Below are positions 13,155-23,700 of a DNA stretch of 64,000 nt, in pieces (position 1 is the stretch's first letter; the number at the start of each line of letters is the position of its first letter). The notes under the pieces are model-generated. The model made no database searches, was not told the DNA's origin, and worked only from the letters and a program-made list of their open reading frames with translations. The position numbers and the translations under genes are program-made. Origin of the DNA: Chromobotia macracanthus (lineage: Eukaryota > Chordata > Actinopteri > Cypriniformes > Botiidae); the NCBI GenBank assembly GCA_036877525.1, contig JAZGTH010000072.1:5914501-5978500 (forward strand), read 5' to 3'.

Positions 13155-14465
13155 CTGTGAGTGAAAATAAAGCTCATAAAGCGCAGATGAGACCGAAACG
13201 TAAAGAATAAAGCTCATAAAGCGCAGATGAGACCGAAACGTAAAGAATAAAGCTCATAAAGCGCAGATGAGACCGAAACGTAAAGAATAAAGCTCATAAA
13301 GCGCAGATGAGGCCGAAACGTAAAGAATAAAGCTCATAAAGCGCAGATGAGACCGAAACGTAAAGAATAAAGCTCATAAAGCGCAGATGAGACCGAAACG
13401 TAAAGAATAAAGCTCATAAAGCGCAGATGAGACCGAAACGTAAAGAATAAAGCTCATAAAGCGCAGATGAGACCGAAACGTAAAGAATAAAGCTCATAAA
13501 GCGCAGATGAGGCCGAAACGTAAAGAATAAAGCTCATAAAGCGCAGATGAGACCGAAACGTAAAGAATAAAGCTCATAAAGCGCAGATGAGACCGAAACG
13601 TAAAGAATAAAGCTCATAAAGCGCAGATGAGACCGAAACGTAAAGAATAAAGCTCATAAAGCGCAGATGAGACCGAAACGTAAAGAATAAAGCTCATAAA
13701 GCGCAGATGAGACCGAAACGTAAAGAATAAAGCTCATAAAGCGCAGATGAGACCGAAACGTAAAGAATAAAGCTCATAAAGCGCAGATGAGACCGAAACG
13801 TAAAGAATAAAGCTCATAAAGCGCAGATGAGACCGAAACGTAAAGAATAAAGCTCATAAAGCGCAGATGAGACCGAAACGTAAAGAATAAAGCTCATAAA
13901 GCGCAATAGAAAAGTAATAAAGCTACAGATGAGACCGAAACGTAAAGAATAAAGCTCATAAAGCGCAGATGAGACCGAAACGTAAAGAATAAAGCTCATA
14001 AAGCGCAGATGAGACCGAAACGTAAAGAATAAAGCTCATAAAGCGCAGATGAGACCGAAACGTAAAGAATAAAGCTCATAAAGCGCAGATGAGACCGAAA
14101 CGTAAAGAATAAAGCTCATAAAGCGCAGATGAGCCGAAACGTACAGAATAAAGCTCATAAAGCGCAGATGAGACCGAAACGTAAAGAATAAAGCTCATAA
14201 AGCGCAGTGAGACCAAAACGTAAAGAATAAAGCTCATAAAGCGCAGATGAGACCGAAACGTAAAGAATAAAGCTCATAAAGCGCAGATGAGCCCGAAACG
14301 TAAAGAATAAAGCTCATAAAGCGCAGATGAGACCGAAACGTAAGAATAAAGCTCATAAAGCCCAGAGAGACCGAAAACGTCTCCGAACACAATAAAAGCC
14401 TCATAAAGCGCAGATGAGACCGAAACGTAAAGAATAAAGCTCATAAAGCGCAGATGAGACCGAAC
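13155..14465. repeat. 40-bp minisatellite at the NUP155 5' end
   Basis: About 32 tandem copies of a 40-bp unit (core GCTCATAAAGCGCAGATGAG, then ACCGAAACGTAAAGAATAAA). The first 18 or so copies are nearly identical, with only a GACC/GGCC change. Copies near 13905-13925 and after 14130 carry indels. The copy nearest NUP155 abuts a consensus minus-strand splice donor at 13155. Each unit carries one plus-strand AATAAA. Confidence 0.97.
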
Positions 14466-17400
14466 CGTGTCCGACTTTCTCAACTTCAGCGACTCCCGCC
14501 AAGCTCGTGTGCCCGCCGCGGTGAGAGAGTGAAGCGTGCTGCAGTTACAACAACAGCACAATAAAAGTCTCCAGAACACAATAAAAGTCTCCAGAACACA
14601 ATAAAAGTCTCCAGAACACAATAAAAGTCTCCAGAACACAATAAAAGTCCTCCAGAACACAATAAAGAATAAAGCTCATAAAGCGCAGATGAGACCGAAC
14701 CGTGTCCGACTTTCTCAACTTCAGCGACTCCCGCCAAGCTCGTGTGCCCGCCGCGGTGAGAGAGTGAAGCGCGCTGCAGTTACAACAACAGCACAATAAA
14801 AGTCTCCAGAACACAATAAAAGACCTCCAGAACACAATAAAAGTCTCCAGAACACAATAAAAGTCCTCCAGAACACAATAAAAGTCTCCAGAACACAATA
14901 AAAGTCTCCAGAACACAATAAAAGACCTCCAGAACACAATAAAAGTCCCCAGAACACAATAAAAGTCTCCAGAACACAATAAAAGTCCCCAGAACACAAT
15001 AAAAGTCTCCAGAACACAATAAAAGTCCCCAGAACACAATAAAAGTCTCCAGAACACAATAAAAGACCTCCAGAACACAATAAAAGTCCTCCAGAACACA
15101 ATAAAAGTCTCCAGAACACAATAAAGAATAAAGCTCATAAAGCGCAGATGAGACCGAACCGTGTCCGACTTTCTCAACTTCAGCGACTCCCGCCAAGCTC
15201 GTGTGCCCGCCGCGGTGAGAGTGTAGGCGCGCAGCAGTTACAACAACAGCACAATAAAAGTCTCAGAACACAATAAAACCCCAGAACACAATAAAAGTCT
15301 CCAGAACACAATAAAAGTCCCAGAACACAATAAAAGTCTCCAGAACACAATAAAATCAGAACACAATAAAAGTCCCCAGAACACAATAAAAGTCTCCAGA
15401 ACACAATAAAAGTCTCCAGAACACAATAAAAGTCCCCCAGAACACAATAAAGAATAAAGCTCATAAAGCGCAGATGAGACCGAACCGTGTCCGACTTTCT
15501 CAACTTCAGCGACTCCCGCCAAGCTCGTGTGCCCGCCGCGGTGAGAGAGTGAAGCGCGCTGCAGTTACAACAACAGCACAATAAAAGTCTCCAGAACACA
15601 ATAAAAGTCCCAGAACACAATAAAAGTCTCCAGAACACAATAAAAGTCTCCAGAACACAATAAAAGTCCCCAGAACACAATAAAGAATAAAGCTCATAAA
15701 GCGCAGATGAGACCGAACCGTGTCCGACTTTCTCAACTTCAGCGACTCCCGCCAAGCTCGTGTGCCCGCCGCGGTGAGAGAGTGAAGCGCGCTGCAGTTA
15801 CAACAACAGCACAATAAAAGTCTCCAGAACACAATAAAAGTCTCCAGAACACAATAAAAGTCTCCAGACCTCCAGAACACAATAAAAGTCTCCAGAACAC
15901 AATAAAAGTCTCCAGAGCACAATAAAAGTCCCCAGAACACAATAAAAGACCTTCAGAACACAATAAAAGTCTCCAGAACACAATAAAAGTCCCAGACCTC
16001 CAGAACACAATAAAAGTCCCCAGAACACAATAAAAGTCTCCAGAACACAATAAAAGTCTCCAGAACACAATAAAAGTCCCCAGAACACAATAAAAGACCT
16101 TCAGAACACAATAAAAGTCTCCAGAACACAATAAAAGTCCCCAGAACACAATAAAAGACCTCCAGAACACAATAAAAGTCCCCAGAACACAATAAAAGTC
16201 TCCAGAACACAATAAAAGTCTCCAGAACACAATAAAAGTCCCCAGAACACAATAAAAGACCTTCAGAACACAATAAAAGTCTCCAGAACACAATAAAAAG
16301 TCCCCAGAACACAATAAAAGACCTCCAGAACACAATAAAAGTCCCCAGAACACAATAAAAGTCTCCAGAACACAATAAAAGTCTCCAGAACACAATAAAA
16401 GTCCCCAGAACACAATAAAAGACCTTCAGAACACAATAAAAGTCTCCAGAACACAATAAAAGTCCCAGACCTCCAGAACACAATAAAAGTCCCCAGAACA
16501 CAATAAAAGTCTCCAGAACACAATAAAAGTCCCCAGAACACAATAAAAGTCTCCAGAACACAATAAAAGTCCCCAGAACACAATAAAAGTCCCCAGAACA
16601 CAATAAAAGACCTTCAGAACACAATAAAAGTCTCCAGAACACAATAAAAGTCCCAGACCTCCAGAACACAATAAAAGTCTCCAGAACACAATAAAAGTCC
16701 CCAGAACACAATAAAAGACCTTCAGAACACAATAAAAGTCTCCAGAACACAATAAAAGTCCCCAGAACACAATAAAAGTCTCCAGAACACAATAAAAGTC
16801 CCCAGAACACAATAAAAGTCTCCAGAACACAATAAAGAATAAAGCTCATAAAGCGCAGATGAGACCGAACCGTGTCCGACTTTCTCAACTTCAGCGACTC
16901 CCGCCAAGCTCGTGTGCCCGCCGCGGTGAGAGAGTGAAGCGCGCTGCAGTTACAACAACAGCACAATAAAAGTCTCCAGAACACAATAAAAGTCCCCAGA
17001 ACACAATAAAAGTCTCCAGAACCAAAAAAGTCTCAGAACACAATAAAAGTCTCCAGAACACAATAAAAGCCCCAGAACACAATAAAAGTCTCCAGAACAC
17101 AATAAAAAGACCTCCAGAACACAATAAAAGTCCCCAGAACACAATAAAAGTCTCCAGAACACAATAAAAGTCCCCAGAACACAATAAAAGTCTCCAGAAC
17201 ACAATAAAAGTCTCCAGAACACAATAAAAGACCTCCAGAACACAATAAAAGTCTCCAGAACACAATAAAAGTCTCCAGAACACAATAAAAGTCTCCAGAA
17301 CACAATAAAAGACCTCCAGAACACAATAAAAGACCTCCAGAACACAATAAAAGTCTCCAGAACACAATAAAGAATAAAGCTCATAAAGCGCAGATGAGAC

Positions 17401-19975
17401 CGAACCGTGTCCGACTTTCTCAACTTCAGCGACTCCCGCCAAGCTCGTGTGCCCGCCGCGGTGAGAGAGTGAAGCGTGCTGCAGTTACAACAACAGCACA
17501 ATAAAAGTCTCCAGAACACAATAAAAGTCCCCAGAACACAATAAAAGTCTCCAGACCTTCAGAACACAATAAAAGTCTCCAGAACACAATAAAAGTCTCC
17601 AGAGCACAATAAAAGTCTCCAGAACACAATAAAAGTCTCCAGAACACAATAAAAGTCTCCAGAACACAATAAAAGACCTCCAGAACACAATAAAAGTCCC
17701 CAGAACACAATAAAAGTCTCCAGAACACAATAAAAGTCCCCAGAACACAATAAAAGTCTCCAGAACACAATAAAAGTCTCCAGAACACAATAAAGAATAA
17801 AGCTCATAAAGCGCAGATGAGACCGAACCGTGTCCGACTTTCTCAACTTCAGCGACTCCCGCCAAGCTCGTGTGCCCGCCGCGGTGAGAGAGTGAAGCGC
17901 GCTGCAGTTACAACAACAGCACAATAAAAGTCTCCAGAACACAATAAAAGACCTCCAGAACACAATAAAAGTCCCCAGAACACAATAAAAGTCCCCAGAA
18001 CACAATAAAAGTCCCAGACCTCCAGAACACAATAAAAGTCTCCAGAACACAATAAAAGTCCCCAGAACACAATAAAAGACCTCCAGAACACAATAAAAGT
18101 CCCCAGAACACAATAAAAGTCCCAGACCTCCAGAACACAATAAAAGTCTCCAGAACACAATAAAAGTCTCCAGAACACAATAAAAGTCTCCAGAACACAA
18201 TAAAGAATAAAGCTCATAAAGCGCAGATGAGACCGAACCGTGTCCGACTTTCTCAACTTCAGCGACTCCCGCCAAGCTCGTGTGCCCGCCGCGGTGAGAG
18301 AGTGAAGCGTGCTGCAGTTACAACAACAGCACAATAAAAGTCTCCAGAACACAATAAAAGTCCCAGAACACAATAAAAGACCTTCAGAACACAATAAAAG
18401 TCTCCAGAACACAATAAAAGTCCCCAGAACACAATAAAAGTCTCCAGAACACAATAAAAGTCCCCAGAACACAATAAAAGTCTCCAGAACACAATAAAAG
18501 ACCTTCAGAACACAATAAGTCTCCAAGACACAATAAAAGTCCTCCAGAACACAATAAAAGACCTTCAGAACACAATAAGTCTCCAAGACACAATAAAAGT
18601 CCCCCAGAACACAATAAAGAATAAAGCTCATAAAGCGCAGATGAGACCGAACCGTGTCCGACTTTCTCAACTTCAGCGACTCCCGCCAAGCTCGTGTGCC
18701 CGCCGCGGTGAGAGAGTGAAGCGTGCTGCAGTTACAACAACAGCACAATAAAAGTCCCCAGAACACAATAAAAGTCCCCAGAACACAATAAAAGACCTTC
18801 AGAACACAATAAAAGTCTCCAGAACACAATAAAAGTCCCAGACCTCCAGAACACAATAAAAGTCTCCAGAACACAATAAAAGTCTCCAGAACACAATAAA
18901 AGTCCTCCAGAACACAATAAAAGTCCCCAGAACACAATAAAGAATAAAGCTCATAAAGCGCAGATGAGACCGAACCGTGTCCGACTTTCTCAACTTCAGC
19001 GACTCCCGCCAAGCTCGTGTGCCCGCCGCACTGAGAGAGTGAAGCGTGCTGCAGTTACAACAACAGCACAACAATAAAAGTCCCCAGAACACAATAAAAG
19101 TCTCCAGAACACAATAAAAGTCCCCAGAACACAATAAAAGACCTCCAGAACACAATAAAAGTCTCCAGAACACAATAAAAGTCCTCCAGAACACAATAAA
19201 AGTCCCAGAACACAATAAAGAATAAAGCTCATAAAGGCAGATAGAAACCGTGTCCGACTTTCTCAACTTCAGCGACTCCCGCCAAGCTCGTGTGCCCGCC
19301 GCACTGAGAGGAGGCGTGCTGCAGTTACAACAACAGCACAATAAAAGTCTCCAGAACACAATAAAAGTCCCCAGAACACAATAAAAGTCTCCAGACCTTC
19401 AGAACACAATAAAAGTCCCCAGAACACAATAAAAGTCTCCAGAACACAATAAAAGTCTCCAGAACACAATAAAAGCCCCCAGAACACAATAAAGAATAAA
19501 GCTCATAAAGCCCAGATGAGACCGAACCGTGTCCGACTTTCTCAACTTCAGCGACTCCCGAACCAAGCTCGTGTGCCTCCGAACGCGGTGAGAGTGAAGC
19601 ACGCTGCAGTTACAACAACAGCACAATAAAAGTCTCCAGAACACAATAAAAGTCCCCAGAACACAATAAAAGTCTCCAGAACACAATAAAAGACCTCCAG
19701 AACACAATAAAAGTCTCCAGAACACAATAAAAGACCTCCAGAACACAATAAAAGTCCCCAGAACACAATAAAAGTCTCCAGAACACAATAAAAGACCTCC
19801 AGAACACAATAAAAGGCCCCAGAACACAATAAAAGTCTCCAGAACACAATAAAAGTCCCCAGAACACAATAAAAGTCCCCAGACCTCCAGAACACAATAA
19901 AAGTCCCCAGACCTCCAGAACACAATAAAAGTCTCCAGACCTCCAGAACACAATTAAAAGTCCCCAGACCCGCAT
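14461..19975. repeat. Compound satellite: 20/21-bp arrays with 13 copies of a ~140-bp GC-rich module
   Basis: The 20-bp unit (ACAATAAAAGTCTCCAGAAC) and its variants (TCCCC, and 21-bp ACCTCC/ACCTTC forms) occur in the low hundreds. They are broken by a module consisting of one 40-bp unit, then GTGTCCGACTTTCTCAACTT, a CCCGCCAAGCTCGTGTGCCC block, CCGCGGTGAGAG and GCAGTTACAACAACAGCAC. Module cores begin near 14467, 14702, 15162, 15487, 15719, 16871, 17407, 17829, 18239, 18653, 18977, 19250 and 19528. Spacing ranges from about 230 to 1,150 bp because of differing 20-mer counts. The last three or four modules are the most degraded. Long minus-strand open frames arise because the 20-mer has no stop in any minus frame; they are not genes. 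Confidence 0.97.
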
Positions 19976-20289
19976 CAGTGACGACGTGCTCGGTTTGATT
20001 GATTTTCACAACATAAACTGCACCTTCAGCCTTTCTGAAGTGCAGACAACATCTTACTGTAGATTCCCAGCGAGATGCATTTATTATTTATGTATAAACA
20101 TCTCCAAAGCGTGACGCTGGCAGATACTTTTTGCGATTGTTGTGTGCGATTAAAACAGGCGTCCCAAACTGGCAGTCTGTTACCCATCATGTCGAGGATT
20201 GAACCTGACAGGCCTTTGCTGCGGTTAAATGACACGTAACATTGTTCACATTTACGCATACAGTCATTAAAGTTACACATTTTCTTAGT
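19976..20289. other. Flank between satellite and SINE tRNA head
   Basis: No gene recognised. The segment immediately downstream (minus sense) of the tRNA-like head may be the body of the same SINE. I cannot define its 3' end or target-site duplications. Confidence 0.35.
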
Positions 20290-20372
20290 GCACGTACTGC
20301 CTGGGAATCGAACCCACGCCCTCTTGCGCTGCTAACGCAATGCTCTACCACTAAGCAACAGGAGAACATCTC
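20290..20372 (-). mobile_element. tRNA-Ala(AGC)-derived SINE head
   Basis: On the minus strand there is a tRNA-like sequence with an A box (TTAGTGGTAGAGC, 20354-20342) and a B box (GGTTCGATTCC, 20314-20304). Its anticodon loop is TTAGCAG (anticodon AGC, 20333-20331) closed by TTGCG/CGCAA. The acceptor stem and outer T-stem pairs are imperfect, which argues for a tRNA-derived SINE or pseudogene rather than a functional tRNA. I recall very similar heads as a common cyprinid repeat; that is memory, not a search. A decayed tRNA gene is the alternative. Confidence 0.7.
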
Positions 20373-20469
20373 TGAGGATGCACATTGTGATTAAAGGCCA
20401 ACAGTGACTGTTCTGACATGCGCAGTCGGAACACACACGTCACACATGTACCCTCTCACATACGTGTTC

Positions 20470-20762
20470 TTAGCATGTTCCGCCAGTCTGCTCCATGACG
20501 GGGGCGTGGCCGAGCCAGGACCGCCTTACGATTGGCTCTCGTGTGACCAATCACAGCGGGCCGTGCCGACCTCCATCACAAACGTCGCGCTGACGCGCCA
20601 GAGCCCGCAGACGGAGGTCCGGACGAGCCCGTCCGCCGAGCTGCTCTCTGGATCCTCATCACGGATGTGTGCTGGAGAGCGGCCACACCCTCGATGCGCA
20701 GCTCTGACTCACGGTGAGATCTTCCCGATCAGACATCAGACGAGCGCAGCACCGCATCAGAC
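20470..20762 (+). promoter_or_regulatory. SGSM1 promoter / 5'UTR, CpG-rich
   Basis: GC- and CpG-rich sequence upstream of the SGSM1 ATG. It has a GGGGGCGTGGCC GC-box-like element near 20500 and a CCAAT-containing stretch near 20548. The 47-codon frame ending near the ATG is not a recognisable protein. TSS not determined. Confidence 0.5.
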
Positions 20763-23700
20763 ATGTCCGGTGAGACCTTTTGCTTTATCTGATGCTGCAT
20801 CCGTGACAGTGACGCGGTTTGCTGAATGATCGCGCATTTGTTTACAGAATCAGAGACGCGTCAGCGACTGCTGCGCAACGTGAAGAAGGAGGTGAGTGAT
20901 CATCAGCATCATCAGCATCATCTCCGCATCTCCATCACGAGTGTGATTACCGCAGCTTGACAATACAGCGTCACCGAATCAGATGCTGACGATGGTCGAA
21001 TAGAAGCGAAATGTTACCACAGTGTTACCTCCAAACAGTTTGATCGTGATCCGATGCAGAGATCTGGAGATGTTCCCATCAGATGTTATTAAGAGCAGAT
21101 CCCTATATAAACAAGACTATATAAACAAGGTCATTAGTTTGTCCTCCTGACAGGAACCCACATGAATTTCATGTTTTTCGATCTACATGGGTTTTTACAC
21201 AGTAAGCTCATGTGGCTTCTCTGTAGGGGTCATCACAGTTAAATCAGCCCTCTGCAGGATTCCAGTAGACATGAAGGATGTGTTTTGTGTGTCATGGGAA
21301 TGGTCTTCTTAACATTTGCTCTGAGGATTACATTGTTAGTGTATGGCATCAGCAAAACCTCCTGTGAGCAGAGCCACGTCTCTCCCTTCTGCTGTGTGTA
21401 AATGTGCTCGCACACGCGTGTGTCTGCACACAGTCTGTATGATGAGTGAGTAAGAGCGTGTTTCATGATCTGATCTGAGTCACTACTGTCCGCAGGTGTA
21501 GGTGAAGGCAAACCTCTGCATCTCTTTACCCATAATGCTCAGCGCTAGTCATTTAACAAGGTTCTGAGATGTTGGTTTCTTCTAACCTTTTTGGACTTCC
21601 AGGTGAAACAGATAATGGAAGAGGCCGTGACCCGCAAGTTTGTGCATGAAGACAGTAGCCACATATTTTCATTCTGTGGTAAGATGATCTTCTCATTTGT
21701 GGATGTTTGCAGTGTTTAGGTATGTCGATATGTAGAGTCATGAGATGTTTTGACTGTTTTATCTGCCAGATCTGTTAGGAAAGTAAGATCACAACTGTCT
21801 TGTTCAATTATGTGCTGATGTTTAAAACATTATTCAAATGAGTGACTCTAAATATAAAAACGCATTTCATTGCTGTTCAATTACACACACGTTAAATTAG
21901 ATTCGTTTCCCTGATTTAATGCATCTGGGCGTATTTCTCCATTACTAGTTATGGGAGAGAAGATCCAAACTGAGACTCAGATCACTGTGAGCCGTATGTG
22001 TACTGCTGCTCACATGGTCTTCTGCAGAGTTCTGAGAGAACTTTCCTTCACCATTACCTCTGATCTTGTGTGACTGGTGTGTCAGTATGTTGAGTGGGCT
22101 GCTGAAAGGACTAACTAATTACTCTGGTTATCTGAGTGGTGTTGATTAATCTGACTGATGGCACACATTGTATCCGTTTGCTCAGTTCTCTGTCAAACCA
22201 CCTCCACCAAACAATCTGTTCATGACAGTGATGAAGCTCATGTCAGATGATCAGGCAGATAAACATACTGTAAATATGAGTAACTCATGAGTAACTCAGC
22301 TGAAAGAATTCACTGAGGTTGTGTGATATGAGCCAGAATGAAGGTTGACAGTGTGTGTTTGTGTTGTATTTATGCAGGTGTTGTGGAAGCTTGTGTTCTT
22401 CACGGACTAAGCGGAGAGCCGCAGGATTCCTGCGCAGTAATAAACTCGCTGCTCTCTTCATGAAGGTGGGGAAGATGTTTCCTCCTGCTGAAGAACTGTG
22501 CAGGAAGGTCCAGGAGCTGGAGCAGATCATCGAGAACAAGTGAGAAACCCAACAATGCATCCATAAGAAACGTTGTTCACAACCCATTTACATCAGAAAT
22601 ATTCATGAGAACATGTACAGATGAAAAGTCATTTCAAATTATGATAGTAAGACTGAAAGACAAGCGTTTGTTTTCTCACAGTCACACCTGGAGCGTGTCT
22701 TGAGAATAATGGGGTAAATGTGGATTGCACATTGACCTCTCAACCTGATTTTAACTTTCACTCAAAATGATTTTCATTTTCACAACAAAAGACAAAACCA
22801 GGGTCAGATGAGTCAGGAGAACATCAGAAAACAGCCCAGCCTGTCGCCTCTGGCCATCAAACACCTATGGATCCGCACGGCACTCACAGAGAAAGTGCTG
22901 GATAAAATCGTCCATTACCTGGTGGAGAACAGCAGGTGAAGAATGATTATTTTATTATGTTTTAATGAAAAATATAGTTGAAGACAAACACAGTTCTCTC
23001 TATTTGACTGTTTGAAATTGAAGACTAGCAATCTGTTTATCGCAAACTATGTAACATACATTGTATTCTGTATTCTGTTTGCTGTTTTTCATATTAAATA
23101 AATAATTATTTTGTATTTTGAGTCCATTGCATTGTGGGATACAGTGATTCATGCAGTGTGCTCTGCTGAATACTTCACACAGTATGCATGCTGCAGAACT
23201 AGCACTGTCAGTGTGATAGTACACTTTAAAACATTTTCAGTATGTGAGACGTGTGACACTGAGGTGCTTTTATTTTGAATTCCAGTAAATTCTATGAAAG
23301 AGAAGCTCTGCTGAGAGATCCAGTCGACGGTCCGATCCTCGCATCTTTGCTCGGTATCAGCTTTGTATTTTGAATGAAATGTTTATTTCTCTATAATGGG
23401 TGAGTTGAGGGAGAAATCAATATAAAAACTGAATTCTCTCTGCAGTGTTGGTGAAGTCTTTTGTATTGTGTTTTTAGTCGGGCCGTGTGCTCTGGAGTAC
23501 ACGAAAGCAAAGACAGCCAATCACTTCTGGACGGACCCGTCAGCTGATGAGCTGGTACAGAGACATCGCATTCACAGCGGCTACTGTCGTCAGGACTCGC
23601 CCACCAAACGCCCGGCGCTCGTAAGACATCTGCAGTCACTGCATGAGATCTGAGACTCAACTCACACATAAAACATCTGTTACTCCATCAAAACACAATA

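Noticed and set aside
13155..19975. CRISPR-like array
   Set aside because: Units are directly tandem without unique spacers and lie in an animal genome next to intron-bearing genes.
13814..20009. Many overlapping minus-strand open frames of 60-387 codons rich in Phe, Tyr, Cys, Leu and Trp
   Set aside because: They are translations of the 20/40-bp satellite, whose units lack stops in the minus frames. All three frames are open, repeats shift phase freely and no family resemblance exists.
20290..20372. Functional tRNA-Ala gene
   Set aside because: Acceptor and T-stem pairing are imperfect and the downstream sequence looks like a SINE body. A decayed or mobile copy is more likely.
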